From Pseudomaricurvus sp965662505 (GTDB lineage: Bacteria > Pseudomonadota > Gammaproteobacteria > Pseudomonadales > Cellvibrionaceae), in contig NZ_CBFIHX010000008.1 in the NCBI RefSeq assembly GCF_965662505.1, positions 1-56,773 on the forward strand: 56,773 nt of DNA, given 5' to 3'. This document shows, in pieces, positions 34,089 to 43,423 of this stretch. Position numbers and translations under genes: made by a program. The notes beneath the pieces are model-generated. The model had not been told where the DNA came from. It did not search any database and was given only the letters and a program-made list of their open reading frames with translations. Position 1 is the first letter of the stretch. Each line of letters begins with the position of its first letter.

Positions 34089-35240
34089 TTATCCGAATCC
34101 AACCCGGCGGCGCTCAGTGCTGATCGCCATCAGGATGCCAAATCCCATCATCAAGGTCACAATCGACGTGCCCCCGTGACTCACCAGCGGTAACGGTACC
34201 CCAACAACCGGCAATAAACCCGAAACCATACCTATATTTACAAAGACATAGACAAAAAAGGTGAAGGTAATGCTCCCGGCCAACAATCGCCCAAAGGTAT
34301 TTTGAGCACTCATGGCGATACGCAGACCGCAACCAATAATCCAGGTGTAAAGCGCCAACAGCAACAACACGCCTGCCAACCCGAACTCTTCAGCCAGTAC
34401 CGCAATGATAAAATCGGTATGGCTTTCGGGCAGAAAGTCCAGTTGTGACTGGGTGCCGTTCAACCATCCCTTGCCATACAAACCGCCGGAACCAATTGCG
34501 GTTTTGGACTGAATAATATTCCAGCCCGCCCCCAATTTATCGGCTTCCGGATTCAGCATGGTGAGGATGCGCTGCTTCTGATAACCGTGTAACACAAACA
34601 TCCATATAGGCCAGGCACTGGCAACCACAATACCCACCGCCGACATAATGTATGTCCAGCGCAGCCCCGCGAAGAACAGAACAAACAAACCCGACGCAGC
34701 GATCAGAATGGAGGTACCCAAATCCGGCTGTTTCATAATCAACAAGGCAGGGATGCCAATCAGCAGCAGCGTAAAGAAAACATGCTTAAAGCCTGGCGGC
34801 AGGATACGGTGAGATAAATACGCGGACAGAACCAGCGGCATGCCCAGCTTGAGGACTTCGGAAGGTTGAAAACGGATGACGCCCAGACTCAACCATCGTT
34901 GAGCACCTTTTGCGCCCACCCCCATGACCAAAACCAGAATCAGAAGTATGATCCCGAACCCGTAAATCCAGGGGGACCAAAACTCCATGGTATGGGTTCT
35001 GAATTGCGCCGTCGTAAACATCACACCGTAAGCAAGCACCATAAAGACACTCTGCCGCTGCACATAATGAATATCTTCACCACTGGCACTGTACAGCACG
35101 ATAAGACCAAATACGGTCAGAGCCAACAACCCCAGCAGTAGCGGCAAATCGATATGCAAACGCTGCCACAAACCAATAGGACGTCGCAGATCTCGACTGG
35201 CCTCCGGCATGCGACGCTGAAAATCACTGACTCTGCTCAC
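34089..35240 (-). CDS. rodA: Rod-shape SEDS glycosyltransferase RodA
   Basis: 383 residues from GTG 35240 (AAGAGG lies ten bases upstream); a TTG directly after the mrdA stop is the alternative. Ten membrane helices. SEDS hallmarks include GWNIIQSKTAIGSGGLYGKGWLNGTQS and the conserved Asp-containing LPESHTDFIIAVLAEEFG loop, and the C-terminal VPLPLVSHGGTSIV. RodA polymerises lipid II with the transpeptidase PBP2 encoded just upstream. Confidence 0.96.
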   Translation of the reverse strand: MSRVSDFQRRMPEASRDLRRPIGLWQRLHIDLPLLLGLLALTVFGLIVLYSASGEDIHYVQRQSVFMVLAYGVMFTTAQFRTHTMEFWSPWIYGFGIILLILVLVMGVGAKGAQRWLSLGVIRFQPSEVLKLGMPLVLSAYLSHRILPPGFKHVFFTLLLIGIPALLIMKQPDLGTSILIAASGLFVLFFAGLRWTYIMSAVGIVVASAWPIWMFVLHGYQKQRILTMLNPEADKLGAGWNIIQSKTAIGSGGLYGKGWLNGTQSQLDFLPESHTDFIIAVLAEEFGLAGVLLLLALYTWIIGCGLRIAMSAQNTFGRLLAGSITFTFFVYVFVNIGMVSGLLPVVGVPLPLVSHGGTSIVTLMMGFGILMAISTERRRVGFG

Positions 35241-35246
35241 GACCAA

Positions 35247-37151
35247 CTACCTCTTAACTCTGGATGCGACCGAATCACGTTCCGGCGACTGGGGGATCAT
35301 CTGCTCCCGTTCGGCCTCCAGCTGCAGATAACGATCAATCACCCGGCGTGTTACGCCGGCAGCCTTGGAGCTTTTTTCACCGTTTTCCACAATCACTGCA
35401 ACTGCAATTTTAGGATCATCCGCTGGCGCAAAGGCGACGAACAGAGCGTGATCTCGCTGACGCTCTGCCAGAGCCTCAGAATCGTATTTTTCCCCTTGCG
35501 CAATCCCCACCACCTGAGCGGTACCGGTTTTGCCAGCCATGCGGTAGCTCAAGTCGCGGCCAATACTGTTATGTGCGGTGCCGTGGCGGTCATGCACCAC
35601 ATTTTCCATAGTGCTGAAAATAAAATCCCAGTTCTTTTCAGAGATATCCGTAATCGCATGCTCTTTCATTTCAATCGGCTCACCTCCAACTGTTTGCACA
35701 AGATGCGGCTGAATATAATGACCGCGATTGGCCAGGGTTGCCGTCATCACTGCCAGTTGTAACGGCGTGGTCAGCACATCCCCCTGGCCAATGCCCACAT
35801 TGAGACTGTCCCCAGGAAACCATGGCAAACCGCGAACAGCGCGTTTCCATTCACGGGATGGCCAAATGCCTTTGCGCTCACTGGGAATATCGATACCGGT
35901 GCGGGATCCGAGGGCAAACTGGATACCGAATTCATGGATCTTGTCGATGCCCATATTGAAAGCCAAATCGTAGAAATAGGTATCACAGGATTCCGTAATG
36001 GCCTGAAGCAGATCAACACGCCTACCATGCCCCTGTCGTTTCCAGTCCCGGTAGAGTCGTTTATCCCCTTCCAATCGATAGAACCCAGGGTCACGCACTG
36101 AGTAGCCTGGCGTTACTACACGGTTGTGCAAGCCGGCCAACCCTAACATCGGCTTGACCGTTGAACCCGGAGGGTACTGAGCCTGAATCGTGCGATTAAA
36201 CAAAGGCAGGTCGAGGGAATTATTCAGCGCGTTGTAATCTTTATAACTGATCCCGGTCACAAACAGGTTGGGATTGTAACTGGGTGTACTGACCATCGAC
36301 AGGACGCCACCTGTGTGTACATCCAATGCCACCACTGCTCCGCGATAATCTCCCATCGCCTCAATGGCTTCACGCTGCAAATCCGCATCCAGATACAGCT
36401 TCAGATTCTTTCCCGGTTCCGGGGCAATGCTCTCGAGAACCCTTAACACTCGTCCCCGAGCATTGGTCTCGACGTATTGGTAACCCACTTCACCCAGTAA
36501 TTCGGCTTCGTACTGCCGCTCCAGTCCGATTTTACCGACGGTGTGGGTGCCGCTGTAACGACGATATTGTTCTTCATCAAACGATGACAGTTCGCGATCA
36601 TTGATTCGCCCCACATAACCTACCGAGTGCGCCAGCATCTCTTTGAACGGGTAATCACGAACCAGTTCAGCCGCCACCTTCACACCAGGCAGGCGATATT
36701 CGTTCACCGCCAAACGGGCAATTTCTTTTTCGGTAAGACGGTAGCTCAAAGGAACCGCTTCGTAGGGACGCCGGCGCTGCTTGAGGCGTTTTTCAAATTC
36801 CTCAATATCACCATCGCGCAAATCAACCAGCTGGCCAATCAATTCCAATGTGGCCTGCAGATCCTTGACCTGTTCTTTAATGAGCGTCAGCGTGTAAGTG
36901 GGACGGTTATCCGCCAGCAAGGTGCCATTGCGATCAAAGATAAGACCCCGTGTCGGCGGCAGCGGTTGCACCTGAACCCGGTTGCGATCAGATTGGGTCA
37001 CGTAGAGTTCGTAATTGACCACCTGCAGATTATACAGCCGGGCCACCAACACACCGAGCAGCAACACAATAATCAGGCCGGCCAAGATCAGCCGACGCTT
37101 AAACAGCCGGGCTTCCTGATAATGATCTTTGAGATGTTGCGGTTCCGGCAT
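35247..37151 (-). CDS. mrdA: Penicillin-binding protein 2 (elongasome transpeptidase)
   Basis: 634 residues. A short cytoplasmic N-terminus is followed by one TM helix (about 19-42), the non-catalytic pedestal (to about 240), then the transpeptidase domain. Active-site motifs: nucleophile STVK (around residue 330, QYPPGSTVKP), SCD (ITESCDTYFYD) and KTGT (AGKTGTAQVV). It crosslinks lateral-wall peptidoglycan with RodA. It lies 157 bases after rlmH and seven or fewer bases before rodA. Confidence 0.96.
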   Translation of the reverse strand: MPEPQHLKDHYQEARLFKRRLILAGLIIVLLLGVLVARLYNLQVVNYELYVTQSDRNRVQVQPLPPTRGLIFDRNGTLLADNRPTYTLTLIKEQVKDLQATLELIGQLVDLRDGDIEEFEKRLKQRRRPYEAVPLSYRLTEKEIARLAVNEYRLPGVKVAAELVRDYPFKEMLAHSVGYVGRINDRELSSFDEEQYRRYSGTHTVGKIGLERQYEAELLGEVGYQYVETNARGRVLRVLESIAPEPGKNLKLYLDADLQREAIEAMGDYRGAVVALDVHTGGVLSMVSTPSYNPNLFVTGISYKDYNALNNSLDLPLFNRTIQAQYPPGSTVKPMLGLAGLHNRVVTPGYSVRDPGFYRLEGDKRLYRDWKRQGHGRRVDLLQAITESCDTYFYDLAFNMGIDKIHEFGIQFALGSRTGIDIPSERKGIWPSREWKRAVRGLPWFPGDSLNVGIGQGDVLTTPLQLAVMTATLANRGHYIQPHLVQTVGGEPIEMKEHAITDISEKNWDFIFSTMENVVHDRHGTAHNSIGRDLSYRMAGKTGTAQVVGIAQGEKYDSEALAERQRDHALFVAFAPADDPKIAVAVIVENGEKSSKAAGVTRRVIDRYLQLEAEREQMIPQSPERDSVASRVKR

Positions 37152-37308
37152 GAAAGCTCAGTCTGAAGCCTGGGGGTCAAAGTTAATCGGTGATTGTATG
37201 GACATTGCGCTGGAGTTGGAAGTTCAACGCCTTGTTTTATGAGAGCTAAGCCTTTAAGAGAGCGGCTACCAACCTTGCGATAATCCTGTTGTTTTTATCA
37301 TGGTGGGA

Positions 37309-37779
37309 TCAGGACTTGTGGTACGGATGGTGATTGAGGATGGACCAGGCCCGATACAACTGTTCAATCAGAACAATACGCACCAGCGGATGCGGAAGCG
37401 TCAGCGCTGAGAGCGACCATTTGGCATCGGCTCGGGCAAGGCATTCCGCAGACAAGCCATCCGGACCACCAATCAACAAGCTGTAATTGCTGCATTCCAT
37501 GGACCAGCCGGCGAGATTGTCAGCCAGTTTTTCCGTGCTCCACGGCTTACCCAACACGTCCAGGGCAATCACTTTATCGCCTTTTGGAATGGCAGCCATC
37601 ATCTGCTGACCTTCTTTGGCGATGGCCTTCTCCACCGAAGCATTCTTTCCTCTCGGCCCCAGCGGCAGCTCAACCATTTCCACGGAGAAATCCCGGGGCA
37701 GGCGTTTGGCATAATCCGTATAGCCTTCTTCCACCCAACCGGGCATGCGGGTACCGACCGCTATGATTTTAAAGCGCAT
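37309..37779 (-). CDS. rlmH: 23S rRNA pseudouridine-1915 N3-methyltransferase
   Basis: 156 residues, full length for this SPOUT-fold enzyme. SAM-binding knot motif LLIGGPDGLSAE (about 101-112), LTLPHPLVRIVLIEQLYRAWSI and the C-terminal HHPYHK are highly conserved. It methylates pseudouridine 1915 in helix 69. It follows rsfS by 26 bases, as in most gammaproteobacteria. Confidence 0.96.
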   Translation of the reverse strand: MRFKIIAVGTRMPGWVEEGYTDYAKRLPRDFSVEMVELPLGPRGKNASVEKAIAKEGQQMMAAIPKGDKVIALDVLGKPWSTEKLADNLAGWSMECSNYSLLIGGPDGLSAECLARADAKWSLSALTLPHPLVRIVLIEQLYRAWSILNHHPYHKS

Positions 37780-37805
37780 GACGTCCCTACCCTAAAGCCG
37801 GTAAC

Positions 37806-38153
37806 TTACTCGCTATCCTGATTACGGGTACCGGGCTCCATGCTCCAGAGCTTTTCCAGGTCGTAGAAATCGCGGGTCGACGGCATCATCACATGCAAGA
37901 CAGTATCGCCGAAATCAGCCAACACCCACTCGCCGGAATCGAGCCCCTCTACACCGATGGCTGCAATGCCCCGGTCTTTGGCTTCCTGCACCACGTTGGA
38001 AGCCAGAGACTTTACGTGTCGGTTAGACGTACCGCTGGCAATGACGAGGGTGTCCATTACATCGGTTAACTCACTGACATCAAGACTGACAATGTCTTTG
38101 CCCTTCAGATCATCGAGGGCGTTGAGGATTATTTCATTTAATTCTTGGGACAT
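37806..38153 (-). CDS. rsfS: Ribosomal silencing factor RsfS
   Basis: 115 residues from ATG 38153; a GTG at 38186 would add 11 residues without a better ribosome site. The DUF143 fold shows ALDDLKGKDIVSLDV, VIASGTSNRHVKSLASNVVQEAK and the signature GEWVLADFGDTVLHVM. It binds uL14 and blocks subunit joining in starvation. Its position between nadD and rlmH is standard. Confidence 0.94.
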   Translation of the reverse strand: MSQELNEIILNALDDLKGKDIVSLDVSELTDVMDTLVIASGTSNRHVKSLASNVVQEAKDRGIAAIGVEGLDSGEWVLADFGDTVLHVMMPSTRDFYDLEKLWSMEPGTRNQDSE

Positions 38154-38189
38154 CAGTTCAGGGTTTCCTTTGCCACTAATTTTCACTAC

Positions 38190-38234
38190 GGATCAATAAA
38201 GTTAGGTTCAATAAAATTTGGTTCAATACCCCCT
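38190..38234 (-). repeat. Three 15-base tandem repeats between nadD and rsfS
   Basis: GGATCAATAAAGTTA, GGTTCAATAAAATTT, GGTTCAATACCCCCT in exact 15-base register on the plus strand, between the nadD stop and the rsfS start. They fill most of this short gap. Confidence 0.75.
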
Positions 38235-38239
38235 GTAAC

Positions 38240-38896
38240 TCATACAAGATACAGGCGGTTATCTTCAATATAGCGCCTGACGGTGTCAGGCAGCAGAAAT
38301 TCTGGCGATTGGTCTGTCGCAATCAACTCACGAATGGTTGTGGCCGATATATCCAGCAAGCTCTGTTCCACCACCGCAACACCGCCTTGTGGACGGCTAC
38401 GAAGAGCCTCAACCGACACCCGGTGCTGCTGATACCACTCAGCCACCTCACCGGTTTCTGGCAGCTCCCAACCCGGACGAGCCGCCACCACAAGGTGAGC
38501 AAAATCGAGCAGCTCGCGCCAGCGGTGCCAGCGATTCAGGCTCACCAGAGAGTCCATGCCCACACACCAACACAGGGAGACATCGGCACCCAGCTCCCGG
38601 CGCAGTTCCGCCAGCGTGTCGACGGTATAAGAAGGCTCCTCGCGAGTCAGCTCCCGCTCGTCCACCGACAGGTCAGGGCAATCCGCCACAGCCAGTCGCA
38701 CCATGGCCGCCCGATCCGCACTGCTACGCCCCGGCAGCTCGCGGTGTGGCGGCAGATGGCAAGGCAGCAAGTGCATTTCGTCGAGGGCCAGACGCTGCTT
38801 AAATTCCAGCGCCATGCGCAGATGACCATAATGGACCGGATCAAAGGTCCCGCCAAACAGGCCAATGGCCTTGAGCTTATGGGTCGGCAGCTGCAC
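38240..38896 (-). CDS. nadD: Nicotinate-nucleotide adenylyltransferase
   Basis: 218 residues starting at GTG 38896, two bases after the proA stop. The nucleotidyltransferase motif GGTFDPVHYGHLRMA (about 15-29) and the C-terminal ISATTIRE (the S/T-x-x-R motif) are intact. It adenylates nicotinate mononucleotide in NAD synthesis. Tight spacing to proA implies cotranscription. Confidence 0.95.
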   Translation of the reverse strand: MQLPTHKLKAIGLFGGTFDPVHYGHLRMALEFKQRLALDEMHLLPCHLPPHRELPGRSSADRAAMVRLAVADCPDLSVDERELTREEPSYTVDTLAELRRELGADVSLCWCVGMDSLVSLNRWHRWRELLDFAHLVVAARPGWELPETGEVAEWYQQHRVSVEALRSRPQGGVAVVEQSLLDISATTIRELIATDQSPEFLLPDTVRRYIEDNRLYLV

Positions 38897-38898
38897 TG

Positions 38899-40152
38899 TC
38901 AGTTACGGATATGGCCATCGCCGAAGACAACGTACTTCTGCGACGTCAGACCTTCCAGCCCCACTGGACCGCGGGCGTGGATTTTATCCGTAGAGATGCC
39001 AATTTCAGCGCCCAGTCCGTACTCAAAGCCGTCGGCAAATCGAGTGGAGGCATTGACCATGACTGAACTGGAATCCACCTGAGCCAGGAACTGACGGGCA
39101 CGGGTGTAATCTTCGGTAACTATGGCTTCGGTGTGGCCAGAGCTGTACTGCGCAATGTGATCCATGGCCTGTGCCATGTCATCCACAACGCGAATCGACA
39201 ACACCGGTGCCAAATATTCTGTCGCCCAATCCTCTTCGGTAGCCACTTCGGCCTCGATGATCGCCCGGGTGCGCTCACAACCGCGCAACTCGACTCCTTT
39301 GTCGCCGTAGGCTTTCGCCAGACGGGGGAGTATCTCGGGAGCGACAGCAGCGTTCACCAGCAGCGTTTCCATGGCATTGCACACACCGTAGCGATGGGTC
39401 TTGGCGTTCAGAGCGATGTTAAACGCTTTTTCCAGATCCGCTTTGTCGTCAATATAAACGTGACAGATGCCGTCCAGGTGCTTGATCACCGGCACACGGG
39501 CATCGTTGCTGATACGTTCGATCAGACCTTTACCGCCGCGAGGCACAATCACATCCACAAATTCGGGCATGGTGATCAGCTCGCCAACCGCTGCGCGATC
39601 GGTGGTTTCGATAATTTGCACCGCCGATTCCGGCAACCCTGCTTCAGCCAGCCCCTGTGCAATACAGCGAGCAATGGCCTGATTGGAGCGAAACGCCTCA
39701 CTGCCGCCGCGCAGAATGGTGGCATTGCCGGATTTCAGGCACAGGCTGGCTGCATCGATGGTCACATTGGGACGCGATTCGTAAATAATCCCCACAACGC
39801 CCAGAGGCACGCGCATCTTGCCCAGTTGAATGCCACTGGGACGGAAGCTCATGTCGGTAATTTCGCCACAGGGATCCGGCAGTGAAGCCACCTGACGCAA
39901 GCCTTCAATCATGCCTTCGAACCCCGCGGGGGTAATTTCCAGACGATCCAGCAGAGCATCGTCGAGGCCGTTTTCCCGACCAGCCTGCAAATCTTCCGCA
40001 TTGGCTGCCATCAGCTCGGCTTTCGACGCCTGCAAGGCCTCCGCCGTGGCCAACAAGGCACGATTTTTGTCTCCGGTGGTGGCCGCAGCAATGGCTCGGG
40101 ATGCTTCACGAGCTTTGCGACCAACCTCCGCCATATAGGCTTTAACGTTCAT
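38899..40152 (-). CDS. proA: Gamma-glutamyl phosphate reductase
   Basis: 417 residues from ATG 40152, the same length as E. coli ProA; an upstream frame to 40251 adds an unlikely leader. The catalytic Cys is in the GVCNAMETLLV stretch (about residue 255), and VDVIVPRGGKGLI is the cofactor-contact region. It converts gamma-glutamyl phosphate to glutamate semialdehyde in proline synthesis. Confidence 0.96.
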   Translation of the reverse strand: MNVKAYMAEVGRKAREASRAIAAATTGDKNRALLATAEALQASKAELMAANAEDLQAGRENGLDDALLDRLEITPAGFEGMIEGLRQVASLPDPCGEITDMSFRPSGIQLGKMRVPLGVVGIIYESRPNVTIDAASLCLKSGNATILRGGSEAFRSNQAIARCIAQGLAEAGLPESAVQIIETTDRAAVGELITMPEFVDVIVPRGGKGLIERISNDARVPVIKHLDGICHVYIDDKADLEKAFNIALNAKTHRYGVCNAMETLLVNAAVAPEILPRLAKAYGDKGVELRGCERTRAIIEAEVATEEDWATEYLAPVLSIRVVDDMAQAMDHIAQYSSGHTEAIVTEDYTRARQFLAQVDSSSVMVNASTRFADGFEYGLGAEIGISTDKIHARGPVGLEGLTSQKYVVFGDGHIRN

Positions 40153-40321
40153 GGGCTTCCAAAAGGGTCTAAACAATAAGAAAGGTTGCCCCATCACAGG
40201 GCACATAGTGGGATCATTATACAGAAAGCTGAGGCGGGATGTGAGGCACAATCACGTCTAAACCGAACTTGCGGAACAAGGCTATCCCGGCGGGCCAAGA
40301 GCCTCATCACAAACAGCCCTG

Positions 40322-42478
40322 CTAGAGCTCGGGAGAATGGCTGATTTCGAACACCGACGACCCCAGCAACCGCCCTTTAAAGGTGAGATCTACCCGATAG
40401 ACACCATCGGTAAAGGCCTGCCGCGATGATCGCTCAAAACTCAGGAATTGCTCACCACGCGGCCGATTGATCGCCACATCGACCTGCGCCAGTTCCACCT
40501 GCCGATCGGCCTCAAACAAATGCGCCCGGACCACCCCGGCACCCGGGACAAAGTTTTCGTAAACAAAGCCGACGTGAAGTTCATCCTCGGCTGGCAAAAA
40601 GTGCTCTTGTGGCTGATCCACCCCCATCAGGGACTTGTGGCTCACCAGAACCCGCTCAATTTTGGGCCGAGAGGCCGCCAACACCGCCTCTTCATTTTGG
40701 GCTTTCAGCACGTGCAGGCGCTGGCTTGCAGGGAAGTACATCAGCCCCTGAGCAATTTCGGCGCGGGCGTTGTACAAGTCTTGCTGGCGAATACGCAACT
40801 CAACTCTATCGATCAGCTCATCCTCAATTCGACGAACACCCAGCCTGGCCTCCACATTGCCCGCGTCCAGATCCAGCACCTGGCGCAGGGAAAACAGTTC
40901 ATTAGCCTGAAACGGCGTCAGAATATCGCCTAACTGGCGCTGATGACGGGCTTTCGCCAACAGTTGCGCCACCTGCAGGGGGCGAGCCTCTGCCTCCCCT
41001 TCGACGTCCTTTGTATCGACACTGCCCGATCCGGCTTCAACCACTGGGGATGCATCAAGCGCTTCGGCGACCGAAAGCCCTTTGGTAGCGGACTCTTCGA
41101 CCTCGCTTTCCGCCAGCACCTCTTCGGCCTCGCCTTCTTCGGTGACCTCCTCGGCCATTTCTTCCGTCTGAAGAGCTGCCACGACTCGCTCCACATCCGC
41201 ATCAAATGTCAGGCCGGAGGGATCAAAAACAGGCTCTGACTCTTCAACAGCAGGAAGAATATCCGCCAATGCATAATCAACTGTAGACTCCTCCTCACCC
41301 TCCACCTCATCAGCCAGCATTGCTTGCGCCAGCGCGGGAAACTTCTGCTCCAATGCCACGATGGGCTGCAGTCGCTCTTCTACCGGTAATTGCTGCTGAA
41401 AATACACGGCATAACCAATAGACGCCGCCAAGCCCACACCCACCCACCAGGGCCAGACGCTGTTGCGGGGGTTTTCCTCTCCCGAGGGCAGGTGATCATC
41501 GTAACGCCGATTGAAATGTGCCTGATTTGGCTGATAAACAGGCTCCGACTGATCGTCTTCAGCAATGACCAGACGCTTCACTGTGGGCACTGTCACCGCT
41601 ATCGTCGGCGCGCTGTCGCTGCACACATCGCTGGCTTTTGATGACCCGCCATCCTTAAACAAACTGAACTCCAGACGCTCCAGTTCAGACTTGGGCAGCG
41701 CATCCAGCGCATCCACCAGCTCGCCACCGTTCTGATAACGATGTTCCGGGTTTTTCGCCAACACACAATCGAGCACCGACTGGAATACTGCCAGCTCCGC
41801 CGGTAACTTGGGTGCCGGCTCAGACACGTGCTGCACCCCCACCGCCACCGCGGAATCCGCATCAAACGGCACCCGCCCCACCAACAGCAGATACAGAACC
41901 ACCCCCAGGCTGTAGAGGTCTGATCGTGGATCAACGCCCCAGCCACGTGCCTGCTCCGGACTCATATAGTGAGGCGTTCCCAGCGTCGTACCGGTTTGCG
42001 TCATACCAGCCAGACCACCGGAGGGGCGGGCAATGCCAAAATCCATCAGCACGGCGCGCCCATCCTCGGCGTGCAGCATAATGTTGTCGGGTTTGACGTC
42101 GCGATGCACATAGCCTTTGCGGCCGGCAAAATGCAGGGCTCGGGCAATGTCTTTAATCACGGCAAGACGTCGCGACAAAGGCAGGTTATATCGCGCCTGC
42201 TTCAGGTCGAGACCGGGAATGTATTCCATCGAGAGATAGTGGTGCTGGTCTTCAACACCGACGTCGTAAACCGTGACGATGTTGGGGTGCACCAAACGGC
42301 TGACAATGCGCGCCTCGCTGATAAAGCGCTCTGTGAAGGCGGAATCTTCCGCCAAGTCGGACGCGAGAACTTTAAGCGCCACTTCCCGCTCAAAGCTCTG
42401 CTGAATCGCCAGATAAACTTCTGCCATCCCCCCTTTCCCCAGGGGCCTGACGATTGAATATCCGGGTATCTTAATCAT
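40322..42478 (-). CDS. Membrane Ser/Thr protein kinase with novel C-terminal region
   Basis: 718 residues. Hanks-type kinase domain at 1-265: GKGGMAEVY (14-22), catalytic Lys36, HRDVKPDN (125-132), DFG (146-148), APE-equivalent SPEQARGWG. A linker leads to one TM helix (about 343-362). The outer part begins with an acidic, Glu/Val-rich stretch (about 385-490), then a helical repeat-like region with KARHQRQLGDI and NELFSLRQVLDLDAGN (about 505-605), and ends in a beta-rich domain (about 610-718). The last domain resembles DUF2914-type folds by pattern only. It could sense the envelope; substrate and ligand are unknown. Confidence 0.85.
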   Translation of the reverse strand: MIKIPGYSIVRPLGKGGMAEVYLAIQQSFEREVALKVLASDLAEDSAFTERFISEARIVSRLVHPNIVTVYDVGVEDQHHYLSMEYIPGLDLKQARYNLPLSRRLAVIKDIARALHFAGRKGYVHRDVKPDNIMLHAEDGRAVLMDFGIARPSGGLAGMTQTGTTLGTPHYMSPEQARGWGVDPRSDLYSLGVVLYLLLVGRVPFDADSAVAVGVQHVSEPAPKLPAELAVFQSVLDCVLAKNPEHRYQNGGELVDALDALPKSELERLEFSLFKDGGSSKASDVCSDSAPTIAVTVPTVKRLVIAEDDQSEPVYQPNQAHFNRRYDDHLPSGEENPRNSVWPWWVGVGLAASIGYAVYFQQQLPVEERLQPIVALEQKFPALAQAMLADEVEGEEESTVDYALADILPAVEESEPVFDPSGLTFDADVERVVAALQTEEMAEEVTEEGEAEEVLAESEVEESATKGLSVAEALDASPVVEAGSGSVDTKDVEGEAEARPLQVAQLLAKARHQRQLGDILTPFQANELFSLRQVLDLDAGNVEARLGVRRIEDELIDRVELRIRQQDLYNARAEIAQGLMYFPASQRLHVLKAQNEEAVLAASRPKIERVLVSHKSLMGVDQPQEHFLPAEDELHVGFVYENFVPGAGVVRAHLFEADRQVELAQVDVAINRPRGEQFLSFERSSRQAFTDGVYRVDLTFKGRLLGSSVFEISHSPEL

Positions 42479-42637
42479 AGGAGCACAATCACGAACATAC
42501 CATCAACGTTCTGCGTTGAAACGAAACTCACTGTTTCCGAAAAACTCTGATCTAATGTGCACTCATCCGTGACTTACAGCATAGAACGTTATGCCGCGAA
42601 CCGGCTGCGGAGTCAACCGCTTAAGCTTGTACAGCCT

Positions 42638-43423
42638 CTACCAGCGATGCGTACGACGCCACTGCTGGTACCAGAGCCAAAAACCACTAAATGCCAGAAA
42701 GAGCAGGACAATGGCGGCCAAGTCGACCAACCAAACACCAGCACGCCCACCAATACGTCCACTGTGCAGATCCAGGATGACCCGCTCCCAGGACAACTGA
42801 ACGCCCAGCTGCTCACTCAGCAACTGATCTCGCAAGCCCTTCGGTAACGGCTCTGAACGACTCCAACGAACTGGCCTGTCTTCTTTCTGTGGCAGCCAAC
42901 GCACCTGCTCAAGATCCGCCAACAGGACCTCACCACGGTTTAAACAGACGTTACTGGCGCATTCACCAATAGCCGTTACTGGCACCGGCAATTCGTAGGT
43001 TTCGCCCAACCGTTCCAACACATCACCTTCAGCCGACAACAACAGCAACTCGTGGGAACACGCCGCCACCAGCCAGCGATCTGTCATCACACCGCCAACC
43101 AACCGCTCTCGACACTGGGTGACTTGTTGATCATCGAGGTAGACGTAACCCTGCTCATCACCGCTGAGCCAGTGATCGCCGATAGAATAACTGGAAAGTT
43201 CCGGCGCTTTCACACCGTAATGCTGTAACAGCCAGGCCTGTCGGACAGGGAGACTGCCCAAACCCAGGTCACTGGTGTGGTTTAAGAAAAAACCGGTTAT
43301 TGAGACCACGACAACAATCAGCGCCGCCACAACGCCAAGGCGTCGATGCCAGCGCCAAAAGAAGGGACGCCAGGACAGCAGTCGGGATTTAGGGCGCCGA
43401 GGCCTGTTGTTTGATGTCTTCAT
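42638..43423 (-). CDS. PepSY-type membrane protein
   Basis: 261 residues. WHRRLGVVAALIVVVVSITGFFLNHT (about 25-50) is the hallmark first helix of PepSY-associated membrane proteins, with two His residues that may hold heme. A periplasmic domain of about 180 residues follows, then a C-terminal helix (about 232-253). Its start lies 35 bases inside the end of the FMN-binding gene, so the two are translationally coupled. It probably passes electrons across the membrane to the flavoprotein, as proposed for FMN-b/PepSY clusters. Inference from context. Confidence 0.75.
   Translation of the reverse strand: MKTSNNRPRRPKSRLLSWRPFFWRWHRRLGVVAALIVVVVSITGFFLNHTSDLGLGSLPVRQAWLLQHYGVKAPELSSYSIGDHWLSGDEQGYVYLDDQQVTQCRERLVGGVMTDRWLVAACSHELLLLSAEGDVLERLGETYELPVPVTAIGECASNVCLNRGEVLLADLEQVRWLPQKEDRPVRWSRSEPLPKGLRDQLLSEQLGVQLSWERVILDLHSGRIGGRAGVWLVDLAAIVLLFLAFSGFWLWYQQWRRTHRW

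Noticed and set aside
38309..39082. 257-codon plus-strand open frame across nadD and proA
   Set aside because: It spans the ends of two conserved minus-strand genes and shows no protein family pattern.
39133..39885. 250-codon plus-strand open frame opposite proA
   Set aside because: Antisense shadow of a highly conserved enzyme gene; no start signal.
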